Shown: in pieces, positions 9,331 through 18,033 of the stretch
Layout of the letters: each line of letters starts with the position of its first letter
How positions within the stretch are numbered: the stretch's first letter is position 1
Source: Sinomicrobium kalidii
Lineage (GTDB): Bacteria > Bacteroidota > Bacteroidia > Flavobacteriales > Flavobacteriaceae
DNA length: 64,000 nucleotides
Reading direction: 5' to 3'
Assembly (NCBI RefSeq): GCF_021183825.1
Contig: NZ_CP089211.1
Coordinates: 3,826,501-3,890,500, forward strand
Notes under the pieces: generated by a model
What the model saw: only the letters and a program-made list of their open reading frames with translations
The model's database searches: none
What the model was told of the DNA's origin: nothing
Position numbers and translations under genes: made by a program

Positions 9331-10367
9331 TAATTCCGGAGCGTGTCACACAAATCCGCAATGTCGTCCCCGGTATGGTAAGCAGATATTACAATGCGCT
9401 GTACCGGGGGAGACTGCGCATCCGGATACGGAAATGACGTGGTAATAAATCCCTTATCCAGCAGGTAGCGGGTAAGGGATTCATCGTTATAGCCGTATGC
9501 AGGGTGCCCCTTTATACGGTTAAAAACATTAATATATGATATGCCCTTGTCAAAAGCAGAGAGGTTGTTGCTCAACCTGTCCCTTTGCCTGTCATAGAGG
9601 TGCAGGGCTTGTTCGAAAGTAGCGAGCATGGCCGGCGACGCAGGACTTGCGCCGGCAAAAATATCGTGCTTCCATAACCGGCGGATCATTGCATCTGAGG
9701 CGAAAACAGCACCCGCCTGTATGCCAAATCCCTTGCTCATGGAACCGCACACAAGCAATTCTCTGAACGGAATTCCCCGCAGTTTTTTGTGTATGCCTGC
9801 TCCTTCAGCTCCCATAATGCCCAGGCCATGAGAATCGTCGGCGATAAATACGGTCCTGTCTGCGGGAAGCTCTTCATACCAGTTGTGTTCATAGAGGTTT
9901 TGTTCCGGGGTAACGGAGTCACACAACACTACCGGGGTTTTGTCCGGGTGCCGGGCTGCAAAGTTACGGACATCCTCCACGAGTTTGTCGTATGAAGCAT
10001 ATTGTTTTCCCCGGGGATGTGTCAATGCCGGGTGTGTGTTCGGGGCGTGAAAAAAGGTACAGGATGCTTCTGGAAAGGATCGCAATACAAGCTGACCGGC
10101 CAGGAAGCCGGAAGATACGGACAGGGCGGCCTCGCTTCCTACAAGATCGGCCATGGCCGTTTCTGCCTTTTCGTAGATGGTGAGGCGTACGTTGGCTTTT
10201 CTCGAAGCTGCATACCCCGTGCCGTATTGCTGTATGTTGTTTATGAGGATGTTTCTGAATTCGGGTAATGTTGCCAGCCCCAGGTAGGCCGTGCCCCCGA
10301 AATAGCGATAGGTTTTGCCGTTACTGCTTACGGTACGGCTGGGAAAATAATCGGTATGATATATCAT
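9327..10367 (-). CDS. AONS/KBL-like PLP-dependent acyltransferase or aminotransferase
   Basis: Fold-type I PLP enzyme of 346 residues, shorter than typical 8-amino-7-oxononanoate synthases (about 385-400). The cofactor-contacting Asp178 lies in DDSHGLGIMG, and the Schiff-base Lys212 lies in GSMSKGFGIQAG. Relatives join an amino acid to an acyl-CoA with decarboxylation, but here no substrate can be assigned. The start ATG overlaps the stop of the dipeptide epimerase gene by four bases (ATGA), so the two are co-translated. No other biotin gene is nearby, so a role in biotin synthesis is unlikely. A role in amino-acid or peptide metabolism with the epimerase is inferred. Confidence 0.75.
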   Translation of the reverse strand: MIYHTDYFPSRTVSSNGKTYRYFGGTAYLGLATLPEFRNILINNIQQYGTGYAASRKANVRLTIYEKAETAMADLVGSEAALSVSSGFLAGQLVLRSFPEASCTFFHAPNTHPALTHPRGKQYASYDKLVEDVRNFAARHPDKTPVVLCDSVTPEQNLYEHNWYEELPADRTVFIADDSHGLGIMGAEGAGIHKKLRGIPFRELLVCGSMSKGFGIQAGAVFASDAMIRRLWKHDIFAGASPASPAMLATFEQALHLYDRQRDRLSNNLSAFDKGISYINVFNRIKGHPAYGYNDESLTRYLLDKGFITTSFPYPDAQSPPVQRIVISAYHTGDDIADLCDTLRNY

Positions 10368-11377
10368 GCTGTAAGCGCTACTCCCGACCCGGGCTGTTTC
10401 GGGAAGATTACTTTTCCGTTATCTTCGATCGTAACCCCGGTAGCGATATCGTTTTTCAAAAGCATGGCCCCGTCCATATCCACATAATCAAGTTGAGGCA
10501 GTAGCTGGGCGATCGCGGAAATTCCCACGGTAGATTCTGTCATACAGCCTACCATGACTTTCAGTCCCATTGATTTTGCTTTTTCGATCATCCTCAGGGC
10601 AGGAGTGAGGCCACCGCATTTGGTGAGTTTTATGTTGATGCCGTGAAAGTGGTTGTTGCATTTTTCCACATCGCTTTCCACAATACAGCTTTCGTCTGCA
10701 ATAACGGGGAGGGCACTTTTGGCCATCACCTTTTTCATGCCATCCCAGTTATCGGCTTTCAGGGGTTGTTCTATAAACTCTACGCCCAGTTCTTTTAGCC
10801 GGTACGAATTCTCAATGGTCTCTTCCGGGGTCCAGGCACAGTTGGCATCGACCCGGAAAGTAGCATCCGTATGTTCCCGGAGGGCTTTTACAATAGCCAC
10901 ATCGTGATTTGTTCCGAGTTTTATTTTGTACAACGGCCAGGGCTTTTCTTCCATTTTTTCCACCATCTTTTCAATGGTGGCAATCCCGATGGTGTAGTTG
11001 GTCATAGGATATTTTTCCGCAGTATAGCCCCATATACGGTAAAGCGGTTGCCCCAGGAGTTTGCCGTAAAGGTCGTGAGCCGCCAGGTCCAGGGCACAGA
11101 TGGAAAAATTGGTAAGTCCCTGCTTTGTAAGGAATTTGTGAAAAGCCTCCGGACCGGTAAATTCCAGTTCTGCAATGCGGTTTTCTATGGTGCCTATCTC
11201 TTCCGTCATGGAAGCCGTGGAAATGTTGTAATAGGGGTTGGATGTAGCCTCTCCGTATCCCGTTTTACCGTTGAGGGAAAGACAGGCAATAAGCGTATCC
11301 TGGAAATCATGGGATTCCCTGGAAATGCTGAAGGTATGTTTCAGTTCCAACCGGTATTTCTTGAGTTGTATTTCCAT
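10364..11377 (-). CDS. Dipeptide epimerase (L-Ala-D/L-Glu epimerase-like)
   Basis: Enolase-superfamily enzyme of 337 residues of the muconate lactonizing subgroup. The KxK acid/base pair is at Lys151 and Lys153 (KIKLG), the metal ligands are Asp177, Glu203 (IEQPL) and Asp228 (ADES), and the second catalytic Lys is 250 (GINIKLTKCGG). The C-terminal DMDG at 300-303 resembles the DxD motif that binds the dipeptide amino group. Such enzymes epimerise L-Ala-D-Glu from murein turnover or related dipeptides. It is the first gene of a two-gene unit with the PLP enzyme. The exact dipeptide specificity is not decided by the sequence. Confidence 0.85.
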   Translation of the reverse strand: MEIQLKKYRLELKHTFSISRESHDFQDTLIACLSLNGKTGYGEATSNPYYNISTASMTEEIGTIENRIAELEFTGPEAFHKFLTKQGLTNFSICALDLAAHDLYGKLLGQPLYRIWGYTAEKYPMTNYTIGIATIEKMVEKMEEKPWPLYKIKLGTNHDVAIVKALREHTDATFRVDANCAWTPEETIENSYRLKELGVEFIEQPLKADNWDGMKKVMAKSALPVIADESCIVESDVEKCNNHFHGINIKLTKCGGLTPALRMIEKAKSMGLKVMVGCMTESTVGISAIAQLLPQLDYVDMDGAMLLKNDIATGVTIEDNGKVIFPKQPGSGVALTA

Positions 11378-11400
11378 AATGTGAAAAGGCGCGGGCCAAT

Positions 11401-11422
11401 AAGTACGAAGTTAAAAATTACG
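11401..11422. repeat. AAGTACGAA-type intergenic repeat, copy 2
   Basis: Near copy of 3638-3658. This copy supplies the stop codon of the gene ending at 11418 (TTA on the plus strand at 11418-11420). Its TACGAAGT (11404-11411) pairs with ACTTCGTA (11437-11444) inside the coding end, giving a possible 8-bp hairpin. Confidence 0.4.
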
Positions 11423-12890
11423 GTTTACTTTCTTCTACTTCGTATGCTTCGTTTTTATTCGGAACATAGCCAAACAGCTTTTTTTCCTTGATGAGATCGG
11501 CCACACCTTCGGGAAGCATGTCTTCCCATCCCTCCTGGTTGCCGGCGATCATTTGCAGTACTTCCCTGGAATAGATGTCCAGCGTATTGCGGTCGAAATC
11601 GGTAATGTCCACTACCTTTCCGTTGAATTTAAAGAACTTGTACAGTTCCTTCATTCTCGGGTGTACCTTGAGGTTGTCGCTGGTCATGATCTCTCCGCTC
11701 TCCTGGTCTTTCATGGGATAGAGGTATACCCGCAAATCCTTGAAAAAGAGTTTGCCGAAGGCTTCGAGTATACCGCCGCTGAGGTGACGATAATATTTTT
11801 CATCAAAGACATCCACCAGATTGCTGACCCCCATGGAAAGTCCCATCCTGCACTTGGTATACCGCGAGAAATATTCTACCAGTTTATAGTATTCCTGGAA
11901 GTTGGATATCATTACGGTCTGCCCCAGGGAACAGAGGAGTTCCGCCCTGTCCATAAAATCCTGTTCGTCTATTTTTCCTTCTGCCCTAAGGTTAGACAGT
12001 GTAATTTCGAAGATGACTTCCGTCTTTTTGGGATCGACCTTTTTTTCTTTCTTGAACATTTCATAGGCCCGCTTGTACATGGTCATGTTCACCTTGGTCA
12101 CCGGACGGAAACTTCCGCGGAGCCCCAGGATGTTCTTTTTGTAAAGCAGCGCGGCAGGCAGGATATTATTGCCGTCCGGACCGAACATCACGGCCTCTGT
12201 CATCCCGTTTTTTACCAGTTGCAGGCTCATTAACCTGTTGTCGACCTGGAGGAACCTGGGCCCCGAAAAATTGATCATGTCTATTTCCAGGGTGTCCTGG
12301 TCGATGTTGTCGTAAAGGTATTTCAGCAGTTTTCTGGGCTTGTCGTGCTTATAGAAAGCGCCGTAAATGAGGTTAACGCCCAATACGCCCAGGGTTTCCT
12401 GTTGCAGGCGGGCATCGGTCTGGTGAAACCTTATGTGAAGGATGATCTCGTTGTAGTTTTCTTTGGGATCTGCCTGGAAACGGATGCCTACCCAGCCGTG
12501 GCCTTTATATTTTTTTGTGAAATCAATGGTAGCTACCGTATTGGCATAGGTAAAAAAGAGTTTATTGGGGTGTTTTTTCCGGGAGATACGCTCTTCCACC
12601 AATCGGGTTTCGTGGTCCAGCATTTTCTTTAAACGCGACTGGGTAACATAACGGCCGTCTTCTTCGAGACCGTAAATGGCATCGCTGAAATCCTTATCAT
12701 AAGCGCTCATGGCTTTTGCTATGGTGCCGGAAGCACCTCCCGCCCGGAAGAAATTCCGTACGGTTTCCTGGCCTGCCCCGATCTCTGCGAATGTCCCGTA
12801 AATGTCTTCGTTCAGATTGATTCTCAGTGTCTTCGATTTGGTGGAAGGAATGTTTTCGATCTGTTTGTCGCCCTTTAAAACAATTGTCAT
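11418..12890 (-). CDS. Conserved flavobacterial protein of unknown function
   Basis: Soluble protein of 490 residues, with no signal peptide or membrane segment. It is Lys-rich with segments such as AEIGAGQETVRNFFRAGGASG near residue 35 and ILGLRGSFRPVTKVNMTMY near 255. My recollection is that homologues sometimes carry the name nicotinate-nucleotide adenylyltransferase. No HxGH nucleotidyltransferase motif is visible, so I do not adopt that name. The gene has its own promoter element at 12913-12920. Its unusually even composition and intact length suggest a housekeeping role. Function unknown. Confidence 0.7.
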   Translation of the reverse strand: MTIVLKGDKQIENIPSTKSKTLRINLNEDIYGTFAEIGAGQETVRNFFRAGGASGTIAKAMSAYDKDFSDAIYGLEEDGRYVTQSRLKKMLDHETRLVEERISRKKHPNKLFFTYANTVATIDFTKKYKGHGWVGIRFQADPKENYNEIILHIRFHQTDARLQQETLGVLGVNLIYGAFYKHDKPRKLLKYLYDNIDQDTLEIDMINFSGPRFLQVDNRLMSLQLVKNGMTEAVMFGPDGNNILPAALLYKKNILGLRGSFRPVTKVNMTMYKRAYEMFKKEKKVDPKKTEVIFEITLSNLRAEGKIDEQDFMDRAELLCSLGQTVMISNFQEYYKLVEYFSRYTKCRMGLSMGVSNLVDVFDEKYYRHLSGGILEAFGKLFFKDLRVYLYPMKDQESGEIMTSDNLKVHPRMKELYKFFKFNGKVVDITDFDRNTLDIYSREVLQMIAGNQEGWEDMLPEGVADLIKEKKLFGYVPNKNEAYEVEESKP

Positions 12891-13207
12891 GTGGTGTGCG
12901 TTTTATTTAGAACAAAGTTAAAAATAATCGTTAATTTTCCGGGTAAATAAATTATAAATTTCCGGCGTTTAAATTACGGGATCTGTACATAAAACCGGGC
13001 CTCGGGCAAGATAAACACGATGTGTACGGAAAGATCGGGGCTATCAGGGGGCTTGTGTTTGTCTGCTGCCGGACAGAATTAGCGTGTTCGTGGCAAAAAA
13101 AGGATAGCCCGGAAACCGAATCCTCTTCCCGCAGGGTTTTTTATGTAACTTAGCAATTTGTTACACTCACGGACAACATTTCAGAACATAAACCAAAAAT
13201 TTCCGGT
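12891..13207. other. Divergent intergenic region with promoter and inverted repeat
   Basis: This 317-base gap between divergent genes holds no credible coding frame. It contains the -7 element of the minus-strand gene at 12913-12920. It also contains an inverted repeat, TGTAAC (13144-13149) and GTTACA (13160-13165) with a 10-base spacer, 43 bases before the MBL start; this could be a regulator site. Confidence 0.4.
12913..12920 (-). promoter_or_regulatory. Flavobacterial -7 element before the 490-residue protein gene
   Basis: The minus strand reads TAACTTTG, an exact TAnnTTTG match, 23 bases before the ATG at 12890. No -33 TTG at the ideal distance. Confidence 0.4.
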
Positions 13208-13975
13208 TTGAGAATTACATTTTTAGGCACAGGTACTTCACAGGGAATTCCTATCATAGGAAGTGACCACCCGGTATGCCTCAGTGACGATCCCAGGGAC
13301 AAGCGCCTCCGGGTTTCGGTACTGGTGGAATGGGAGGATTATTGTTATGTAGTGGATTGCGGCCCTGATTTCCGGCAGCAGATGCTTCGTGCCGGGGTTT
13401 CGCGTATAGACGGTATTCTGTTTACACATGAACATGCCGACCACACCATGGGACTGGACGATATCCGGCCGTTCTTTTTCCGGCAGGGAGATATCCCCAT
13501 TTATGCCCATCAAAGGGTGCTCGGGGAATTGCGACGGCGGTTCCCCTATATTTTTATAAACGGAAAGGACAAATATCCGGGCGCACCGGGGGTTCAGGAA
13601 CACGAAGTGGTGAACGGCAGGCCCTTGAAGCTCGGCAATATGGAGGTGATCCCCGTCAATGTCATGCACAACCGCCTGCAGGTCTTCGGGTTTCGCTTTG
13701 GTGATTTTGCTTACCTGACCGATGTAAAGACTATTGCCGAAGAAGAGATCGAAAAAGTGAAAGGAGTAAAATACTTGGTTGTCAATGCACTGCGTATAAA
13801 ACCGCACCCTTCACACCTCAACCTGGAAGAGGCCCTGCAAATGGTGGAAAGGATAAAGCCGGAAAAAGCCTATTTTACACATATCAGCCATTTGCTCGGG
13901 TTTCATGAAAAAGTTGAGAAGACACTGCCGGAAAACGTGCATCTGGCTTACGATAATTTACAGATTGAAATCTGA
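13208..13975 (+). CDS. MBL-fold metal-dependent hydrolase (PhnP/RNase Z-like)
   Basis: Metallo-beta-lactamase-fold protein of 255 residues. The metal-binding THEHADH is at 73-79 (His74, His76, Asp78, His79), with further candidate ligands in NVMHNR, LTDVK and THISH. The N-terminal FLGTGTSQGIP is typical of the PhnP/cyclic phosphodiesterase branch. The start is TTG at 13208; no ATG gives the conserved RITFLGTGTSQG N-terminus, so the non-standard start is well supported. A small coiled-coil membrane protein gene follows 111 bases later. The substrate is probably a phosphodiester but is not known. Confidence 0.85.
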   Translation: MRITFLGTGTSQGIPIIGSDHPVCLSDDPRDKRLRVSVLVEWEDYCYVVDCGPDFRQQMLRAGVSRIDGILFTHEHADHTMGLDDIRPFFFRQGDIPIYAHQRVLGELRRRFPYIFINGKDKYPGAPGVQEHEVVNGRPLKLGNMEVIPVNVMHNRLQVFGFRFGDFAYLTDVKTIAEEEIEKVKGVKYLVVNALRIKPHPSHLNLEEALQMVERIKPEKAYFTHISHLLGFHEKVEKTLPENVHLAYDNLQIEI

Positions 13976-14086
13976 CCGGATGTAAACCTTCGGGAAACCG
14001 GAATATAAAAAGCCGGGGACGAACCGCAAAAACAATTCATGAACACCTTGCCGGTACGGAACAGGGCAAGGCGAAAAACAAGATCT

Positions 14087-14599
14087 ATGAAAAACAGGAT
14101 TTTTATGTACCTCTTCGTGTTTGCCATACTCCTGGCCCTGTTTCTTTATGTGAATTCAGACAAGATGCTGGCATCCAAAGAGAACGAGATAGAAGAACTG
14201 CAAAAGGAGGTGGAAATGTTGCAGGGAGAATCGGAAATGCTCCGCGATTCTTCACAGACGCTGCTCCTGGATAAGCTGGACCTGCAATACTTTTCACTGG
14301 AAAACAACGAGGAGGCCCTGTCGTACCTGGATGAGTTTTCGCTGGACAATCCTTCGCAATATATAGCTGATAAACTCCTGGAGACAAATGAAACCAGGGG
14401 AGACAATCCACTGGTGCCCTATGAAGGGATGAACGGCCCCATGAAGATCAACAAGATCAAGGTGCTAAATCACCGCTGGATCATCGCCGACTTTTCAGAT
14501 GGAAAACACTGGGGAGAACTATTCATCCGCTATGAATTGAAAAAAGACCTCGGCATAGACTTCACTTTGGTAGACCATTTGCTTTATGCGAAAGAATAA
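14087..14599 (+). CDS. Membrane-anchored coiled-coil protein, unknown function
   Basis: Protein of 170 residues from the ATG at 14087. It has an uncleaved-looking N-terminal hydrophobic segment (about 5-24, FMYLFVFAILLALFLYV), then a Glu-rich coiled coil (about 30-65, EIEELQKEVEMLQGESEML). A compact C-terminal part ends DFTLVDHLLYAKE. An earlier in-frame ATG at 14039 would add 16 basic residues before the membrane segment; the later start places the hydrophobic segment where an anchor is expected. Same strand as the MBL gene upstream, possibly co-transcribed. No known domain is recognised. Confidence 0.65.
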   Translation: MKNRIFMYLFVFAILLALFLYVNSDKMLASKENEIEELQKEVEMLQGESEMLRDSSQTLLLDKLDLQYFSLENNEEALSYLDEFSLDNPSQYIADKLLETNETRGDNPLVPYEGMNGPMKINKIKVLNHRWIIADFSDGKHWGELFIRYELKKDLGIDFTLVDHLLYAKE

Positions 14600-14636
14600 G
14601 TTATCGTTATTCAGTTAATGAACCGATGCGGTTATT

Positions 14637-15455
14637 TTACCAGTAAACAGGCCCTTTACCCAGGTATTTTTCTGCAATGGGGAGGTAATAGTCCTTGATG
14701 TCCTCCAGTTTGTATACCTTGTTTGATTTGGTGTAGAGATCATACCGGTTGAAATCATTTACCCATTCCTTGTATTGTGCATCCTGATCGCTGAGCAGCT
14801 CGGAATAACTTCCTCCGGTATGCCAGGGATAGAAGGAATGATACCGGATCATGACCATTCCGGCTTTGGGTATATTGTTGTCTTTATGGTGGCTGAGCAC
14901 CTGGTAAAGATACTCGTCGTGACCCCAGGCCAGAGTGAGGTTGTCAAGGCCGCAGGCCGGCTCATAAATGCCCAGCGGGGTGTTGTAACGGGGATTCTGC
15001 ATATCACTGTTCAGGGCATTAAATTCCGGGTACACACAAGTGTCGGGAAGGGCACAACCCACAACAAAAATATCGCCTACCAGTCCCCATTGTTCGGCCT
15101 GACTGGTACCGTCTTCGTCACATCCCCGGAGATACATGATCTTGCCCAGGTCGTGAATGAGTCCTACCAGTTGCATCCAGTCCGGACGGTTGTCGGCACG
15201 TATGGCTTCTGCCGATTGTATCAGGTGCTGCACATTGGGAAGGTCCAGGTCCGGGTCGCTTACATCGATGAGGGCATCCAGTTTTTCCATGGCATCCCAA
15301 AGGTTCATGGGCTTGTTGTAAGTGAGGTATTTTTTCTTCATCCGTTGCACATAGGCAAGCGTCTGGCGCTGTCGCATTTTTTTATAATGTTGCCGCACTG
15401 CCGCATCTACATCCAGTTTGTCGTAATTCCGGAATTCTTTTTTTGCAGTTTCCAT
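14637..15455 (-). CDS. Myo-inositol oxygenase
   Basis: Di-iron oxygenase of 272 residues that cleaves myo-inositol to D-glucuronate with O2. All six iron ligands known from the animal enzyme have counterparts. They are His77 (QHLIQSAEAIR), His101-Asp102 (GLIHDLGK), His179 (WGHDEYLYQV), His206 (RYHSFYPWHTGGSYSEL) and Asp239 (NRYDLYTKS). It is full length and without signal peptide, so it is cytoplasmic. It lies 63 bases after a sodium:solute symporter on the same strand, which would bring in the inositol. An XRE regulator precedes the symporter. Whether the product enters the uronate pathway is not shown, since no uronate gene is in the window. Confidence 0.92.
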   Translation of the reverse strand: METAKKEFRNYDKLDVDAAVRQHYKKMRQRQTLAYVQRMKKKYLTYNKPMNLWDAMEKLDALIDVSDPDLDLPNVQHLIQSAEAIRADNRPDWMQLVGLIHDLGKIMYLRGCDEDGTSQAEQWGLVGDIFVVGCALPDTCVYPEFNALNSDMQNPRYNTPLGIYEPACGLDNLTLAWGHDEYLYQVLSHHKDNNIPKAGMVMIRYHSFYPWHTGGSYSELLSDQDAQYKEWVNDFNRYDLYTKSNKVYKLEDIKDYYLPIAEKYLGKGPVYW

Positions 15456-15518
15456 GGTCTTCGGCTTGTGGTTTTGTGATTATATTTTGTGTTTTCTCTG
15501 CGCTGTTTTACGAATCAC

Positions 15519-17120
15519 TTATACATTTCCCAGCAGGATGTATATGGATACGGTGACGATGATCAGTACGATACCCAGGGGAGCGGCATATCTCCAGGGC
15601 GTTACGTTGAGGATGCCGCTGTCTTTGATAACAAAATCATCCGTTCTGGGGTACCATAAAGATACAAAATGCATTATTAAAATATTCAATAAAAATTCCA
15701 GTCCCCAGATATGTACAAAATGGAGGTCTATACGAAATACAAAATAGGTGAGCACGTAGAAGATCAATCCGAACAGCAGGCCGGCCTTAGCCCCGGTAGC
15801 CGATACCCTGGGGAAGAGGAACCCGGCAATAATAACACTGGCTATGGGGATGAAGAAAATACCGTTGAGTTGTTGCAGCAACTGGTAAAGCCCCTGGGGG
15901 GCACTGGCCACGAAAGGGGCAATGCCTATGGCAAAAACGGCCAGTACGGCCGACACCCACTTTCCCATGCGTACCAGTTTTAATTCGCCTGTATTCCGGT
16001 TGATGTATCTTTTGTAGAGATCCAGGCTAAAGACGGTAGCGGCACTGTTCAGGGCACTGTTAAAAGTGCTGAGTATGGCTCCCATCATCACGGCAACAAA
16101 GAACCCGGTAAGCCAGAACGGCAAAACTTTTTTGACCAGCATGGGGTATACACTATCCGGGTCATCATACAGGGATGTTCCGAAATAGTAGAAACCGATA
16201 AGTCCCGGTAGTACGATAACCAGCGGGATCAGGATTTTAAGGACCCCGGTATAAAGCAGTCCCTTTTGCGCCTCTTTGAGACTGACGGCTCCGAGGGCCC
16301 GCTGGATAATGGACTGGTGCATGGCCCAGAAATAAAGCTGGTTGACCATAAGCCCGGTAAAAAGTACTTCAAAAGGAAGTATGGCCGACCGTGCCCCGGG
16401 GCCTATGCCGGGCTCCCGGCTGACGACATTGAATTTGGAAGGAGCGTTCTCAAAGACTTCCGTCAGCCCGGTCAGGATATTTCCCTTACCGATGCTCCAG
16501 AGTGCCAGTACCGGAACGAGCAATCCGGCGATGAGCAGCCCGAAGCCGTTGATGGTATCGGTATAAGCCACCATTTTAAGTCCGCCGAATATGGCATATA
16601 CGGCACCAATGCCTCCTACGATCAGGATAGTGATCCATATGCCCTGCGACCTGTTTACATCGAGCAGTTCGGAAATACGGAATATGGCCTCAATGTTCAG
16701 TGCCCCGGTATAGAGTACAATAGGGAGAAGTGTAACGGTAAACGATATGATGAGCAGTGCGGCCACAATGGTCCGGGTAATGCCGTCAAACCGTTTTTCG
16801 AGGAATTCGGGGATGGTGGTCAGTCCCATTTTCAGATATCTCGGAGCAAAATACAGTGCGGCAATGACCAGGGCCAGGGCGGAAGTAACCTCCCATGCAA
16901 TGATTATGGCCCCGTTTTTATAGGACGAACCGTTCATCCCTACCAGGTGTTCCGTAGAAATATTGGTGAGCAGCAACGAGCCCGCAATTACGATACCGGT
17001 AAGCGAACGCCCGCCGAGAAAATAACCGTCTTGTGTTTTCAGGTTGTCACGTCGCAGTTTCCACGTTGCGAAAAATGCCACGAAAGCGGTAAAAAATAAA
17101 AAGCTAAGGAAGGTCAGCAT
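15519..17120 (-). CDS. Sodium:solute symporter (SSS family), probable inositol transporter
   Basis: Integral membrane protein of 533 residues with about 14 hydrophobic helices spread over its whole length. The SSS/SGLT fold is indicated by GSSYKNGAIIIAWEVTSALA near residue 65, GLTTIPEFLEKRFDG near 115, and the YAIFGGLKMVAYTDTINGFG core near 180. It couples Na+ influx to uptake of sugars or inositols. The next gene is inositol oxygenase, so inositol is the likely cargo; this is inference from context. The start ATG at 17120 is clear. No upstream SusCD pair is linked to it. Confidence 0.88.
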   Translation of the reverse strand: MLTFLSFLFFTAFVAFFATWKLRRDNLKTQDGYFLGGRSLTGIVIAGSLLLTNISTEHLVGMNGSSYKNGAIIIAWEVTSALALVIAALYFAPRYLKMGLTTIPEFLEKRFDGITRTIVAALLIISFTVTLLPIVLYTGALNIEAIFRISELLDVNRSQGIWITILIVGGIGAVYAIFGGLKMVAYTDTINGFGLLIAGLLVPVLALWSIGKGNILTGLTEVFENAPSKFNVVSREPGIGPGARSAILPFEVLFTGLMVNQLYFWAMHQSIIQRALGAVSLKEAQKGLLYTGVLKILIPLVIVLPGLIGFYYFGTSLYDDPDSVYPMLVKKVLPFWLTGFFVAVMMGAILSTFNSALNSAATVFSLDLYKRYINRNTGELKLVRMGKWVSAVLAVFAIGIAPFVASAPQGLYQLLQQLNGIFFIPIASVIIAGFLFPRVSATGAKAGLLFGLIFYVLTYFVFRIDLHFVHIWGLEFLLNILIMHFVSLWYPRTDDFVIKDSGILNVTPWRYAAPLGIVLIIVTVSIYILLGNV

Positions 17121-17326
17121 GGTTTAAGGATAAAATTGAAAAAAGGTGAATTTACAAAAAAAATAAAAATAAGGTAATCGATTGTTATCGGTAGTTATTA
17201 TACGGGCGGATTGCCGGAAACGGTACGCGGGAAGGATGGATAAGATGCCCGGAGTTTTTTGGATGAGGGAAGGGTCCGGTAAAAGAATCTTATTCTCCGT
17301 TTCCGTCACCTCGAATTCGCGAGATT

Positions 17327-17776
17327 TCACTTTGCAATGCTGGTGAAGTATTTGAGCTTGTTTTTCTTCCAGAGCTCCATTTCCTCTTCGTTCAGGGGTG
17401 TTTTGGAAAGGACCTCATACGCCTTGGGTACGTTGCCATTTTCGTCGGGTCTTAATTTTCCCTTTTTTATACCGGGAAGCATCCGGAGCCTGATCCGGAC
17501 AATATCATGGGGGAGGATTTCTTCGGGAAACAACTCCGAATACGATGCCAGGTGGAATGCCTTGGCAATTTTGTTCAGTATCCTAATGCTGTATTTGGCC
17601 CTTTGTTTCAGGTTTTCTACCTTACTGATGTATCCTTCAGAAAGTTCCAGCTTCTGGGATAATTTTACCTGGGACATATAAGGGGCGGACCTTGCCCTCA
17701 ATTCCCTGACCCTTTCTATAAGATGAAAATCCAGTTCGGAAATAATAATCTCTATAACTTGTCCCTTTTCGTTCAT
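17327..17776 (-). CDS. XRE-family helix-turn-helix regulator
   Basis: Cytoplasmic DNA-binding protein of 149 residues. An XRE-type helix-turn-helix lies at about 33-90, including MSQVKLSQKLELSEGYISKV and a following stabilising helix. The C-terminal 60 residues are Lys- and Pro-rich with NEEEMELWKKNKLKYF and carry no recognised effector domain. It sits upstream of the symporter and inositol oxygenase genes on the same strand with a 206-base gap, so control of that pair is possible but not shown. It resembles small flavobacterial XRE proteins without a ligand domain. Confidence 0.8.
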   Translation of the reverse strand: MNEKGQVIEIIISELDFHLIERVRELRARSAPYMSQVKLSQKLELSEGYISKVENLKQRAKYSIRILNKIAKAFHLASYSELFPEEILPHDIVRIRLRMLPGIKKGKLRPDENGNVPKAYEVLSKTPLNEEEMELWKKNKLKYFTSIAK

Positions 17777-17966
17777 GGCTTTTTATAAACGGGAAAGGAC
17801 GAGTTTTCTGGAAAGAAATTCACATGTGCATGGGGATGTAAACGGGTTTGATGTTATTTGTTCTGCAGTATGCAGATCCGTTTCACCCGTTAAAACTATC
17901 CGTGACGTGGTTCCTCCGGAAATCGCTATTGATTTCACTGTAAAGGCATTTTAGGGATACAGGGAT

Positions 17967-18018
17967 AAAAAAAGAAAGGTCTTATTTCCATTGCAGGAAA
18001 CATGACCTCTCCTTTTTT
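17967..18018 (-). terminator. Terminator downstream of the SnoaL-like gene
   Basis: Arms at 17967-17981 and 18004-18018 pair over 15 bp on the minus strand, counting two G-U pairs. The loop itself holds a 5-bp inner stem (TTTCC and GGAAA). The minus-strand hairpin is followed by a run of U, as expected of an intrinsic terminator, 16 bases after the stop of the gene ending at 18034. Confidence 0.6.
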
Positions 18019-18033
18019 AAGTCAATCCGTAGC

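Noticed and set aside
16266..17099. 277-residue plus-strand frame opposite the symporter gene
   Set aside because: Antisense shadow with long polar, low-complexity composition typical of the complement of a membrane protein gene.
17124..17330. 68-residue minus-strand frame overlapping the XRE stop by four bases
   Set aside because: Mixed composition with several aromatic runs, no known motif, and it lies in the AT-rich gap before the symporter. The four-base overlap alone is not enough.
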